From an uncultured Saprospiraceae bacterium (lineage in GTDB: Bacteria > Bacteroidota > Bacteroidia > Chitinophagales > Saprospiraceae): DNA of 53,590 nt. Numbering within the stretch: position 1 is the stretch's first letter; the number at the start of each line of letters is the position of its first letter. Positions 15,835 to 24,659 of the stretch are shown piece by piece. Under the pieces are notes generated by a model. That model was not told where the DNA came from, made no database searches, and saw only the letters and a program-made list of their open reading frames with translations. Made by a program: the position numbers and the translations under genes. The stretch covers positions 1 to 53,590 of the forward strand of contig CALFUK010000148.1 in the NCBI GenBank assembly GCA_937929945.1. The letters are read 5' to 3'.

Positions 15835-16956
15835 TTGATCAAGCTAATTTGCCATACCGTACTCTTATTCACATTTCCTTTCTTACTCATGGGGCAGGTT
15901 GTGATAGATCAGAGCTCACTTCCCGACTTTGGAGATACCATTAGATATAAGACTGACCGCAATCCTGACGTGCCAAACTTAGCTGCGGGAGAGGATGTGA
16001 TCTGGGACTTCACTCAGCTCTCTGGCCCTTATGTCGATGTCTATACCTTTGGAGGCATCGATAGTCAGCAAGCGTCACATGCTCAGCTAGACATGATCTT
16101 GAGAAAAAATGATCAAGCGATGTCTCTGCTAAGATGGAGGGGAGACGACCTGTTAGAACTAGGTCGATACCAAGATGGCTTGATCCAAGGTCAAGTCTTT
16201 GATCTGGCGACTTACTCCGCTCCAGCCATGCTGCGAAAAGGTGAAATAAAGATGGGTATGACTGACCAAAATCAATACCAATCATCATTGGTTTGGGCGA
16301 CTAGTGACTTGCCGATCATGCTGATTAATGATTTGCCAGATGGCGTAGATTCAGTAAAACTACAGATTGATATCGAAGTGAATCAGCTGGCTGATGCCTG
16401 GGGTACGATCAAGATGCCCTATGCGGCACATGATGCTCTGCGCGTCAAACATCAGACGGATACTAAATCAGATTTTTCCATTTACGTAGAGGGAAGTTGG
16501 TATCCATTTAATTCGGAGCGACTGATGAATCAGTTTTTCATACGCTCTGCGAGCCGTCAGACTGCCTATCACTACTATACTGCCGATAGTAAGCTCCCGA
16601 TGGTGAAGGTACTGATGGATGATGATCAGACCATTGCAGAGGTCCAATTTCAGATGGATATAAATATGGAGCTAGATGCTCGACCATTCAATCGGGAAAA
16701 AGGATTATTCGCGTATCCTAATCCTACCTTTGGTGATGTCAGATTTGATTTTTATGGATATGATCCCGGCAGATACACCATCATAATCTATAATACCATA
16801 CTGAAAGAGCTGTGGTCAGAATCCTTCCAGATAGGTCAAGATGATACTGTGGATTTAGACTTCAGTCACTTACATAAAGGATCCTACTATTATGCCATTA
16901 AAAATGCCTCCGAAGAGCGATTACTGATTAAAAAGCTCAACATCATAAAGCCATAG
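15835..16956 (+). CDS. Secreted protein of unknown function with T9SS type A sorting domain
   Basis: A 373-residue secreted protein. A signal peptide spans about residues 1-20 (ICHTVLLFTFPFLLMG). Residues about 21-285 are a beta-rich region I cannot assign; the opening DFGDTIRYKTD and the phrase DVIWDFTQLSGPY resemble uncharacterised T9SS substrates. The last 80 or so residues form a type A sorting domain (FAYPNPTFGDVRFDF at its start, RLLIKKLNIIKP at the end). Translation appears to start at TTG: a stop lies ten bases upstream in frame, and there is no ATG before the signal peptide. A palindrome and a hairpin lie in the upstream region. Surface location is inferred from the sorting domain. 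Confidence 0.8.
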   Translation: MIKLICHTVLLFTFPFLLMGQVVIDQSSLPDFGDTIRYKTDRNPDVPNLAAGEDVIWDFTQLSGPYVDVYTFGGIDSQQASHAQLDMILRKNDQAMSLLRWRGDDLLELGRYQDGLIQGQVFDLATYSAPAMLRKGEIKMGMTDQNQYQSSLVWATSDLPIMLINDLPDGVDSVKLQIDIEVNQLADAWGTIKMPYAAHDALRVKHQTDTKSDFSIYVEGSWYPFNSERLMNQFFIRSASRQTAYHYYTADSKLPMVKVLMDDDQTIAEVQFQMDINMELDARPFNREKGLFAYPNPTFGDVRFDFYGYDPGRYTIIIYNTILKELWSESFQIGQDDTVDLDFSHLHKGSYYYAIKNASEERLLIKKLNIIKP

Positions 16957-17092
16957 TCAGGCTATAAAGCAGCTTTTTCATTTCTGATTTATGTGATTAG
17001 TGCAACCATAGGTGTATCTCCATCGTCTTTCTGCTGCGACAAACGTATACGATAGAACCAAGTTTTTTCTATCAAGTTTACAGGTAGTTTCA

Positions 17093-17150
17093 GGAATATC
17101 TTATGATAGATATTCCGAATATTGGGTGGAATATATCGATATTCTGCCCA
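17093..17150. promoter_or_regulatory. Cluster of GAATAT inverted repeats, candidate operator
   Basis: GGAATATC (17093-17100) and GATATTCC (17109-17116) form a perfect inverted repeat around TTATGATA. Right after it, TGGGTGGAATAT (17123-17134) and ATATTCTGCCCA (17139-17150) form a 12-base inverted repeat with two mismatches. All arms share GAATAT. The cluster ends 12 bases before the ATG at 17163. The layout suggests a regulator binding region; no regulator gene is adjacent. Confidence 0.5.
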
Positions 17151-17162
17151 TATTTATAGACT

Positions 17163-18080
17163 ATGAAGATGCTTCAGATACCCAGCCCTCTGCACAGATT
17201 GAAGCTAGAACAAAAAGGCGATGATATCTCCACCTGGGTCAAAAGGGACGACCTCATCCATCAGCAAATCTCTGGAAACAAATGGCGTAAACTAGTCTAT
17301 CCTCTCAAGGAGATCACTAATGATGGCAGCGCGGGAGTCATCACCTATGGTGGTGCATTCTCTAATCATATCGTGGCTACTGCGATAGCATGCCAGGCTC
17401 TGCGGATACCCTGCGTCGGTATCATCAGAGGCGACGAGAGCTTATCCGCTGCCAATCCATCTCTGAGTGCTGCCAGAGAGGGAGGCATGAAGCTACACTT
17501 CGTCGATCGAGATAGCTACAGGCATAAGCAGGATGCTCCTGCGGTGCAGAATATTATAGATCAATACCCTGGCTATGCTGTCATTGCAGAGGGCGGGCGG
17601 CATCGCTTAGCGCTGAGAGGAGTGAGCGAGATCATCAGTGAGGTCGATACTGATCTTGTGAGACGACCAGATTACATCCTTGTTGCCGTGGGTACAGGCA
17701 CCACATTCGCAGGGATAAGCCAAGCCTACTCTGGTACGCTAATCGGCATCAATGTGCTAAAAAATAAGGGCGTAGAGCAAGAAATAGTAGCGCTGCTTGA
17801 GATTGATCAGCTCCCTGTGGGGCACAGCATTCAGCATGACTTTCACTTTGGAGGCTACGCTAAGTACAGCGCTGAGCTGATCACCTTTATGCACGACTTC
17901 TATCAGGGTAGTGGTATTAAGACTGATGTGGTCTACACAGCTAAGTTGTTTTATGCTTATCAAGAACTAAGGCAATCAGATTTCTTTCAGCCTGGGTCAT
18001 CAGTTGTCATTTATCATTCTGGAGGCATTCAGGGGAATGCAGGGATGAATCATAGATTTCCTGGATTAATACGTTTTTGA
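17163..18080 (+). CDS. PLP-dependent enzyme of the ACC deaminase/D-cysteine desulfhydrase family
   Basis: A 305-residue cytosolic fold-type II PLP enzyme. The N-terminus shows SPLHRLKL and WVKRDDLIHQQISGNKWRKL, where Lys40 is the expected PLP lysine. The phrase TYGGAFSNHIVATA matches the catalytic serine and asparagine region, and VAVGTGTTFAGI the phosphate-binding loop. Relatives either open the ring of 1-aminocyclopropane-1-carboxylate or release sulphide from D-cysteine; the sequence alone does not decide which, although D-cysteine desulfhydrase activity is the more usual in bacteria of this type. The gene is alone, with inverted repeats just upstream. Confidence 0.87.
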   Translation: MKMLQIPSPLHRLKLEQKGDDISTWVKRDDLIHQQISGNKWRKLVYPLKEITNDGSAGVITYGGAFSNHIVATAIACQALRIPCVGIIRGDESLSAANPSLSAAREGGMKLHFVDRDSYRHKQDAPAVQNIIDQYPGYAVIAEGGRHRLALRGVSEIISEVDTDLVRRPDYILVAVGTGTTFAGISQAYSGTLIGINVLKNKGVEQEIVALLEIDQLPVGHSIQHDFHFGGYAKYSAELITFMHDFYQGSGIKTDVVYTAKLFYAYQELRQSDFFQPGSSVVIYHSGGIQGNAGMNHRFPGLIRF

Positions 18081-18263
18081 AGCTTGAGTGCTTTCATAGC
18101 CATGATCTTGGATATCAGTATTTAGATGTAATGGTAGCGTGCAAGATTACTATCTGAAGATATATATATGGCTAAGCTTTCTCCAATGTAAATATGGTGA
18201 TCTCCGGCCTCACGTTAAATCTGACCTATCAATAGCCGTAATGGAATACCTATAATTATTCGA

Positions 18264-18839
18264 TTAGTTCCTGTCAGAATGCAGCACCTTCTCAATGATC
18301 ATCGGGAAGTAGCCGTGCTCTAAGACCTGGACTTTTTTAGCAATTTTCTCTGGGCTGTCTTCTGAATAGATCTGACAGCTGGCCTGGAATATATGTGCTC
18401 CATCGTCGAATTTCTCATTGACATAGTGAATGGTTATGCCTGACTCCGCCTCATGGTTGTCACGTACAGCGCGATGCACGTTCATGCCATACATACCTTT
18501 TCCTCCATATTTCGGCAGCAGGGCAGGATGGATATTAATGATCTGCTGAGGATAGGCTTGGATGAGGCTCAGTGGTATGAGGCGTAAGAATCCAGCTAAG
18601 ATAATCATGCTGATCTCTTTATCTTTCAGGAAGCTGGCAAATGACTCACTGGCCAGTTCTCCTTTCTGTAGCACTTTCCACTTGATGCCTTCTTTCTGAG
18701 CGATGGATAGTACGCCCACATTTGGTTTGTCGGATACGATCAGTGAGACCGTAGCAGTCTCGCTGTCTTTGAAGTAGTTGATGATTTTCTGGGCATTGCT
18801 TCCAGTACCGGAGGCGAAGATGCATAGCTGATGACTCAT
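18264..18839 (-). CDS. purN: Phosphoribosylglycinamide formyltransferase
   Basis: PurN transfers a formyl group from 10-formyltetrahydrofolate to GAR, the third step of purine synthesis. The 191-residue protein opens with LCIFASGTGSNAQKII (phosphate-binding loop), has the active-site phrase INIHPALLPKYGGKG with catalytic Asn and His, and VNEKFDDGAHIFQ with the catalytic Asp. It starts in the ATGA overlap with the porD stop, so it is probably translated with the bamD-rpoZ-coaBC-porD run. In many Bacteroidota recN occupies this position. Confidence 0.94.
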   Translation of the reverse strand: MSHQLCIFASGTGSNAQKIINYFKDSETATVSLIVSDKPNVGVLSIAQKEGIKWKVLQKGELASESFASFLKDKEISMIILAGFLRLIPLSLIQAYPQQIINIHPALLPKYGGKGMYGMNVHRAVRDNHEAESGITIHYVNEKFDDGAHIFQASCQIYSEDSPEKIAKKVQVLEHGYFPMIIEKVLHSDRN

Positions 18840-19753
18840 TTGCGGCCGGTCCGAAGACTATTAAATTCTGACGATAGTGCAGGATCGATCTCAGTCATGA
18901 TATCGTAGACTTTAGTTTTTTCACCCGCTGTGGCCACTTGGAATACTTCGATGATTTCATCTCGCTTTGTATCTGAGAATAGCTTTAGGATCATGGAGTT
19001 AGGGAAGGTGCGGTTCACCTCGCCGATGGCTGTGATGGCACTCAGCATGATTGCTCTGGCTCTATCGGGATCATCAGTCATGGTGTCAAGACTTCTTCTG
19101 TGGTAGTCGTACATGGCTTGTCGATAAGACTTGACTCTTGGATTCAGTAAGTTTTCGATCAGCCAATACCGATTTCTGGAGGAGCCTACAGCCGTCCATG
19201 AATTATCACTTCCAGAGATGTTAGGTGGTACGGAGTTAATAATATTTTGAGCTATTTCAAAAAATCGCTCTCCGCCTAATGGAGAAAATGAATCATAATC
19301 CACACCTAAAATAACGTAGGCATAGTAGGTCAAGATTGCAGATAGATTATCTGAAAATGATCCTGCGTTATTGAATATAGGGCCAAACTGCTCATAGGAG
19401 AAATTCACATCTCTGTCGAGTAGCAGCAGGGTCTGTGAATAGTAGTTAGAATTGTAGATGGGTCTGCTGGTAGAGACGTAGAAATCGGCTACGAAGCTGT
19501 TAGATGAGATGTCCTCTTTGACATTGATCTGGATAGAGCCTTCTATCCGTTCTTGGGTATCGAATTCGTCATCTGTCCACGCTGTGTTATTGAAGAATTC
19601 TGTGATGGTCGTTTCTAATGATTGAAAGACTTGCGGGTCAGCCAGCTTTAACTTGGGCGTATTAATTGTCACGGATAGGTTGAGCTCTTGGGCATGTATG
19701 CTCAGACCCATCGATATCAGCGCGATTAAGGAGATTAGTTTGCTTCTCATCAT
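18836..19753 (-). CDS. porD: Type IX secretion system protein PorD (DUF4835)
   Basis: A 305-residue periplasmic or outer-membrane associated protein of the DUF4835 family, which current annotation names PorD because of a link with type IX secretion. A signal peptide ends in SIHAQ (about residue 21). The conserved features are ELNLSVTINTPKLKLADPQ at the mature start, LDRDVNFSYEQFGP, YYAYVILGVDYDSFSPLGG in the middle, and LENLLNPRVKSYRQAMYDYHR-like segments later. It lies 10 bases after coaBC and overlaps purN by four bases. The exact role is not settled; its presence fits the many T9SS substrates in this window. Confidence 0.88.
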   Translation of the reverse strand: MMRSKLISLIALISMGLSIHAQELNLSVTINTPKLKLADPQVFQSLETTITEFFNNTAWTDDEFDTQERIEGSIQINVKEDISSNSFVADFYVSTSRPIYNSNYYSQTLLLLDRDVNFSYEQFGPIFNNAGSFSDNLSAILTYYAYVILGVDYDSFSPLGGERFFEIAQNIINSVPPNISGSDNSWTAVGSSRNRYWLIENLLNPRVKSYRQAMYDYHRRSLDTMTDDPDRARAIMLSAITAIGEVNRTFPNSMILKLFSDTKRDEIIEVFQVATAGEKTKVYDIMTEIDPALSSEFNSLRTGRK

Positions 19754-19763
19754 GATTTAGCTT

Positions 19764-20963
19764 CTACGTAGCTACAGCTACGATATGATTAACGATGTCT
19801 TGAGCGACTTTCGTTTTCGACTTGAGAGGATATTTCTTCATTTCTCCATTTTTATGGAAGATTGTCACCTTATTGGTGTTCCCCTTAAAGCCTGCACCCT
19901 TATCCTGTAGAGAATTGAGTACGATGAGATCGAAGTTCTTTTTGGAGAGCTTGGCTTTTGCATTCGTTTCCTCATTGTTCGTTTCGAGAGCGAATCCGAC
20001 ATTGATCTGATGTTCCTTTTTGAGTTTACCTAATTCTCCTGCTATGTCTGTGGTCCTTCTTAGTTCCAGATTGAGGCTGCCACCTTTCTTCTTGATCTTG
20101 TGTATGGAGGTCTTCATGGGGGTATAGTCGGCCACTGCTGCGGCAAAGATGGATATGTCGATCTTCTTATATGATTTCAGGCAGGTCTCGTACATCTCTT
20201 CTGCAGAGCGGACGCGTATCAGTTCAATTGATTTGTGAATGGTAGAAAGCTGGCTGGGCCCCAAAATGAGGGTGACCTTAGCGCCTCTGGAGGCACACTC
20301 TTCTGCTAGTGCGACACCCATTTTGCCAGAGCTTGGATTTCCAATGAATCTGACAGGGTCCAAGTGCTCATAAGTAGGTCCTGCAGTGATCATCACTTTC
20401 TTGCCTTTCAGGTCTTGCTCTTGGCTGAAGTAGTCTTGTAGATAGCTGATGATGTCCTCGGGTTCTGCCATTCGACCATCGCCCACTAAGCCACTTGCCA
20501 GCTCACCATGGCCGACAGGGATGACTTCATTGCCGTATGTTAGGATTGTCTTTAGGTTGTTCGTGGTGCTCCCATGCTTCCACATGTCTAGATCCATCGC
20601 AGGTGCGATCAGTACAGGGCACTTAGCAGATAGATAGGTGGCGATCAGCATATTGTCTGCTAGGCCAGTGGCCATTTTACTTAGCGTCGTCGCTGTACAG
20701 GGAGCTATGAGGAATACATCTGCCCACAGTCCCAGCTCTACATGATTGTGCCACTGTCCAGCTTCAGCTATCTCAGTGATGACCTCGTGCTTAGATAGGG
20801 TAGATATAGTGAGAGGGGTGATAAATTCGCAGGCCGAAGGGGTCATGATGACTTTGACTTCAGTGCCAGCTTTGATGAGGAGTCTGATGAGTGACGCAGA
20901 CTTATAGGCAGCGATACTGCCCGTGATACCGAGCAGTACGTGTTTATCTTTGATGGACGACAT
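19764..20963 (-). CDS. coaBC: Bifunctional phosphopantothenoylcysteine decarboxylase/phosphopantothenate-cysteine ligase
   Basis: CoaBC performs two steps of coenzyme A synthesis. The 399-residue protein has an N-terminal flavoprotein decarboxylase half (LLGITGSIAAYKSASLI, then APAMDLDMWKHGST) and a C-terminal ligase half (ITAGPTYEHLDPVRFIGN, SSGKMG, and FALETNNE). The PAMD motif has Asp where E. coli has Asn; I believe this is usual in Bacteroidota, so it does not suggest loss of function. The ATG overlaps the rpoZ stop as TAATG, so the two are coupled. Confidence 0.95.
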   Translation of the reverse strand: MSSIKDKHVLLGITGSIAAYKSASLIRLLIKAGTEVKVIMTPSACEFITPLTISTLSKHEVITEIAEAGQWHNHVELGLWADVFLIAPCTATTLSKMATGLADNMLIATYLSAKCPVLIAPAMDLDMWKHGSTTNNLKTILTYGNEVIPVGHGELASGLVGDGRMAEPEDIISYLQDYFSQEQDLKGKKVMITAGPTYEHLDPVRFIGNPSSGKMGVALAEECASRGAKVTLILGPSQLSTIHKSIELIRVRSAEEMYETCLKSYKKIDISIFAAAVADYTPMKTSIHKIKKKGGSLNLELRRTTDIAGELGKLKKEHQINVGFALETNNEETNAKAKLSKKNFDLIVLNSLQDKGAGFKGNTNKVTIFHKNGEMKKYPLKSKTKVAQDIVNHIVAVAT

Positions 20964-21325
20964 TAGTCCTCTTTGGTTTCAGGCTCTTCTGGTCCTGACT
21001 CCAATTGCGGATAGCTGTATTCTAATTCTTGCCCCATGAATTCTTCATAGCTGATGATCACAGGATTAGGCAGTTTTTCATAGAATTTTGAGATTTCTAT
21101 TTGCTCCTTATTCTCGTGTACTTCTTCTATGGCGTCCGTATTAGTCGCGAATTCTTCGAGCTTTTGATGCAGTTCGATTTTCATCTCCCTGTTGATCTGG
21201 CGCGATCTTTTGGCGATCACGACGAGTGATTCGTAGATGTTGCCAGTCATATCGACGATGCTCTGCATGTCTCTGGCCTTGATGTTAGGATCAATGCCTT
21301 GTACTTTCGTTTTTAAATCACCCAT
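20963..21325 (-). CDS. rpoZ: DNA-directed RNA polymerase omega subunit
   Basis: A 120-residue protein of the Bacteroidota omega family, a small subunit that helps fold and hold the beta-prime subunit. The conserved core is DMQSIVDMTGNIYESLVVIAKRSRQIN (shown here by its parts MTGNIYESL and IAKRSRQIN), followed by a helix rich in charged residues and a variable acidic tail. It overlaps bamD by eight bases at its start and coaBC by one base at its end, an arrangement seen widely in this phylum. Confidence 0.9.
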   Translation of the reverse strand: MGDLKTKVQGIDPNIKARDMQSIVDMTGNIYESLVVIAKRSRQINREMKIELHQKLEEFATNTDAIEEVHENKEQIEISKFYEKLPNPVIISYEEFMGQELEYSYPQLESGPEEPETKED

Positions 21326-22136
21326 TATTATCTATTTTATTTAATTCTTTCTTCGATTTCGTGACAAAGGTATTCACTTCTGACAACTTTTCCCCTTTTG
21401 GAAATTTCTTCAGGAAAATATCACACTTATCCATAGTCGTCATATATCTCTCTTTCTTCTTCTCGTAGACACTATTCTCAGCAAAACTGAAGCTTGATTT
21501 GGCTATCAGATACCTGATCTCTTCCTCTTTATCAGTCTCGGGGTAGTCTTTCAGCATATTCTCAAAGGATACAATCGAAGAGCTGAAATTTCTCAAATCA
21601 TAATAGAGCTTAGCTGATCTATAAGCTTTTGTCTCCATCTTCTTTCTCATATCATCTATCAGCTGATTACACTGATTGACTCGAGGGCTTGTCGGATAGG
21701 CATTGATGAATGTCTGTAAGGCATCTATCGCTTTGATCGACGAGGTTTGATCTAATTTATCACTGGGAGAAAGCTCCACATTAGAGTAAGCTGAGAGAAA
21801 GTCAGCTTCTTCTTTTCGTGGGCTGTTACCATATGTGCTGGCAAACTGCTTAAAGTAATGAGCCGAGGAAATGAATTTCTTAAGTTGATAATGCGCATCA
21901 GCATAGTTATACGCGATGTCCTCCGCCTCAGCTCTCCCCCTGTAGACAGGTATCATGATTTCGTATAGTGTGATCGCTTTGTGATATTCGCCCTCTTTAT
22001 ATAGCGCATTAGCTTCAGCAAGAATCCGCTGTGGATCATTACTGGATCTGATGATCTCAAATTCTGATCGACACGAGCTGAAAAGAAAGAGACAGGATAA
22101 CAAGATAAAACCTAAAAGTCTGAGGCTCATTTTCAT
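21318..22136 (-). CDS. bamD: Outer membrane protein assembly factor BamD
   Basis: BamD is the TPR lipoprotein that works with BamA to insert beta-barrels into the outer membrane. The 272-residue protein has a lipoprotein signal ending in LFSSC (about residues 18-22). Repeated TPR-like helices follow (LAEANALYKEGEYHKAITLYE, YNYADAHYQLKKF, SAHYFKQFASTYG, each a typical BamD phrase). Two start codons are possible, ATG 22136 and ATG 22130; either lies immediately after the promoter box at 22144-22151. It leads the rpoZ-coaBC-porD-purN run. Confidence 0.92.
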   Translation of the reverse strand: MKMSLRLLGFILLSCLFLFSSCRSEFEIIRSSNDPQRILAEANALYKEGEYHKAITLYEIMIPVYRGRAEAEDIAYNYADAHYQLKKFISSAHYFKQFASTYGNSPRKEEADFLSAYSNVELSPSDKLDQTSSIKAIDALQTFINAYPTSPRVNQCNQLIDDMRKKMETKAYRSAKLYYDLRNFSSSIVSFENMLKDYPETDKEEEIRYLIAKSSFSFAENSVYEKKKERYMTTMDKCDIFLKKFPKGEKLSEVNTFVTKSKKELNKIDNNG

Positions 22137-22143
22137 AAGGCGG

Positions 22144-22174
22144 CAAAATTACAACTAATCATCTAACGTAGCAA
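22144..22174 (-). promoter_or_regulatory. Promoter of the bamD operon
   Basis: On the minus strand a TTG (22174-22172) is followed after 20 bases by TAATTTTG (22151-22144), a good match to the Bacteroidota -33/-7 pattern TTG and TAnnTTTG at the expected spacing. Transcription would start within a few bases of the bamD start codon, giving an almost leaderless message. Confidence 0.6.
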
Positions 22175-22275
22175 TGATTTCTTTCGGGAATAACTGGAAG
22201 ATTTTTAAGCCAATTTTAACGCTACACGAGTTCTTTAGCTGAATTAGCCTGAAAAAGGGTCGAATGTCAATCACT

Positions 22276-23769
22276 TTAGCGACCGAATCGAAGTAGAGCA
22301 TCGGCTATTTTTCGATCATTACTCAGTCGTGGTACTTTATTCTGGCCGCCCAGCTTGCCCTGAGACTCCATGTAGCGCTGAAATGCTCCTTTTGATACGG
22401 TATTTATCTTCAATGGACTGAGTATCCCACCGACAATAAGATCCTTATAGTAGATATTCTGCTCTGACATAAGCGTATCCAGCTCTCTTGCTATTTGATC
22501 CATCTGAGTTGGAGCATCTTCAAATTCTATAATCCATTCGTGATAAGGCAGCCTCCCATCAGTTGGGTTGACCATGGGTGCTACGGTGAATTCATTGAGC
22601 TTTAGCTGATGTCGCTGACTGATGGCTGAGATGGCAGACTCCACTTCCTTGCCGATAACGTGCTCACCAAAAGCTGAAATGAAGTGCTTTATTCTTCCTG
22701 ACACCACCAGCTTGTAGGGATTGAGTGAGACGAACCGTACCGTGTCTCCTAAGTTATAGCCCCACAGACCAGCATTACTATTGATGATAATGGCATAATC
22801 TTGATCTAGCTCTACTTCGGACAGAGTGAGTCGGGTAGGGGATGCACCGAATATCTCATCAGCTGGGACGAACTCATAGAAGATTCCAGAATTCGTGTTG
22901 AGTAGCAGGCCATCATTTACCTGAGAGTCTTGAAAGGCTATGAAGCCCTCAGAGGCTGGATAGGTCTCCAGCGAGTCGATGGGCGTACCGATAAGCGACT
23001 CGATACTGGTGCGGTAAGGTTCATAATTGACACCACCGTATACGAAAAGGCTAAGCTTAGGGAAGATGTCTTTGATGTTTGATTTTCCTGTGTGGGAGAT
23101 CAGCCGCTCGAAATACATCTGGACCCAGGGAGGTATACCACTGATCACCCTCAGGTCTTGATCGTGTGTCTCGGCTACGACTGCGTCTAATTTTGCTTCC
23201 CATTCTTCTATGCAGTTAGTCTCATAACTGGGCAGCTGATTGCCCTTGACCCAAGACGGTATCTCATGATTGACGATGCCTGATAGGCGTCCGGTATGTA
23301 TGCCGCCGACGCTAGTCAGTGTCGGGGAGCCAGAGAGAAATATCATTTTACCATCGAAGATGCTGGTATCCCGCCTCACAGCAGATAGATGCAGTAAGGC
23401 GTTTCGGGCAGTGTTGATGTGATTGGAGATGCTGTCATCAGTGATCGGGATGTATTTGATACCAGAGGTCGTGCCCGATGTCTTTGCCAGATAGCGGGGC
23501 TGCCCTGGCCATAAAATATCATGAGCTCCTCCTTTTACCTGGTCAAAATAGGGCTTGAGCCCCTCATAGTCTCTGATTGGGACCTGCTTCTGGTAGTCAC
23601 TGTGATTCTTAATGGTGGAGAAATGATGGTCATTGCCAAAAACTGTATGCTTGGCTCTGATGATCAGTCGCTCGAGTATAGCTCTCTGATCTGTGATCGC
23701 ATTAGCAGCCTCTTTTTGTATCTGCCTGCGGATGTAATGAGCAAATGGCTTGACGATGATTCCTTTCAC
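22276..23769 (-). CDS. GH3-like acyl-adenylating enzyme
   Basis: A 497-residue member of the GH3 branch of the adenylate-forming (ANL) superfamily. In plants such enzymes join amino acids to jasmonate or auxin; bacterial members are largely uncharacterised. The nucleotide-binding motif AKTSGTTSGIKYIPIT is at residues 95-110, a second ATP motif reads YPASEGFIAFQ, and a third near GLWGYNLGDTVRF. The C-terminal lid domain is present (VSGRIKHFISAFGEHVIG). The start is GTG, six bases after a TAnnTTTG box. It follows lolA on the same strand by about 33 bases, a neighbourhood I recall from other Bacteroidota. Substrates unknown. Confidence 0.88.
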   Translation of the reverse strand: MKGIIVKPFAHYIRRQIQKEAANAITDQRAILERLIIRAKHTVFGNDHHFSTIKNHSDYQKQVPIRDYEGLKPYFDQVKGGAHDILWPGQPRYLAKTSGTTSGIKYIPITDDSISNHINTARNALLHLSAVRRDTSIFDGKMIFLSGSPTLTSVGGIHTGRLSGIVNHEIPSWVKGNQLPSYETNCIEEWEAKLDAVVAETHDQDLRVISGIPPWVQMYFERLISHTGKSNIKDIFPKLSLFVYGGVNYEPYRTSIESLIGTPIDSLETYPASEGFIAFQDSQVNDGLLLNTNSGIFYEFVPADEIFGASPTRLTLSEVELDQDYAIIINSNAGLWGYNLGDTVRFVSLNPYKLVVSGRIKHFISAFGEHVIGKEVESAISAISQRHQLKLNEFTVAPMVNPTDGRLPYHEWIIEFEDAPTQMDQIARELDTLMSEQNIYYKDLIVGGILSPLKINTVSKGAFQRYMESQGKLGGQNKVPRLSNDRKIADALLRFGR

Positions 23770-23774
23770 AGCCG

Positions 23775-23782
23775 CAAAAATA
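23775..23782 (-). promoter_or_regulatory. Bacteroidota-type -7 box before the GH3-like gene
   Basis: The minus strand reads TATTTTTG, an exact TAnnTTTG match, lying between the lolA stop and the GTG start at 23769. A TTG lies only 13 bases upstream, too close for a standard -33 element, so support is moderate. Confidence 0.35.
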
Positions 23783-23802
23783 AGCTATCGACAGCCAATG
23801 GT

Positions 23803-24474
23803 CTAATCTATCCGTAAGTCTTCGACGTGGACACCAGGGTATTGGCTCGCATCGAAGACAAAGATGCCAGCATCATAGGTTTGATTGGGGGTGATATCCA
23901 CCACATCCATTGTCAGATGTATCCCATCTTTATAGAATACCTTGGCACTGGACAGCTCCTTCTTTTGTAAGTCTATGGCAAGTCTGGCTTTATGATATTC
24001 TGAGTCTCGATCGAGCGGTTTGAATTCTATGTAACTGATGCCATTTTCTTCATTGACGATGGCGTAGTCAAAAGTTTGATTATTGAATAAAGCGATAATC
24101 CCTTTTGGAGTCAGATTAGCCACAGAGCCTTCATCTTCATCGATGCTGTTGATTTGCACTTCGTTCTGGCGTTTTTGAAATAGCCAGATTGATTGTCCAT
24201 CTGAGTAGATTTTTTGTTGGTCAGAGTCCAAGTGGTAGGCTTCGCCAGATTGGATGAATGTGCCAGATTCTATGATCGGTTCTTCTTCGGGTATTTCTGT
24301 CGTGAGCTTGAAGTTAGCTTCTATTGAGCTATAGGCATTGTACTTTTCTTCTAATTCATTGATGAGTTTGAGTGCGTTTTCATCTTGGATTTGCTGACTG
24401 ATCCCTACATGTACCATGAGTACCATAGAAAGACTAAAAAGTAATATTCTGATCATAATCATCAATTTAAGCAT
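23803..24474 (-). CDS. lolA: Outer-membrane lipoprotein carrier protein LolA
   Basis: LolA ferries lipoproteins across the periplasm from the inner to the outer membrane. A signal peptide ends in VGISQQ (about residue 27 from the 24474 start). The mature part shows the LolA pattern: LEEKYNAYSSIEANFKLTT, SGTFIQSGEAYHLDSDQQKIYSDGQSIWLF in pieces such as QKIYSDGQSIWLF, and a C-terminal half-barrel with LAIDLQKKELSSAKVF. I chose ATG 24474; GTG 24489 and ATG 24462 are also in frame. A small inverted repeat CACCTA/TAGGTG lies in the leader at 24499-24513, and CATTTTTG (one mismatch to the -7 box) at 24529-24522. Confidence 0.86.
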   Translation of the reverse strand: MLKLMIMIRILLFSLSMVLMVHVGISQQIQDENALKLINELEEKYNAYSSIEANFKLTTEIPEEEPIIESGTFIQSGEAYHLDSDQQKIYSDGQSIWLFQKRQNEVQINSIDEDEGSVANLTPKGIIALFNNQTFDYAIVNEENGISYIEFKPLDRDSEYHKARLAIDLQKKELSSAKVFYKDGIHLTMDVVDITPNQTYDAGIFVFDASQYPGVHVEDLRID

Positions 24475-24597
24475 GAGCGCATGACTCACTCTCTACAACA
24501 CCTAAGGTAGGTGAAGGATTGCAAAAATGATTCTGTCGGTGGGTTAAAAATAAGTTAATCAGAAGCTGGTCGATGGCGATAGAGTGCGGAGCAAAAG

Positions 24598-24628
24598 AAA
24601 AAGGGACGAGCTTAGCACGTCCCTTTTT
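24598..24628 (-). terminator. Rho-independent terminator after the 31-residue membrane peptide
   Basis: AAAAAGGGACG (24598-24608) and CGTCCCTTTTT (24618-24628) form a perfect 11-bp stem around a 9-base loop. The A and T runs at both ends allow it to act in either direction. It lies 31 bases after the stop of the small gene at 24660-24755 and about 125 bases before lolA. Confidence 0.85.
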
Positions 24629-24659
24629 CCATTATTTTGCGTTCATCGAGCTCCAATGC

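Noticed and set aside
17012-17224. 70-codon plus-strand frame before the PLP enzyme
   Set aside because: No recognisable content; it runs across the inverted-repeat cluster and overlaps the true start of the PLP enzyme in another frame.
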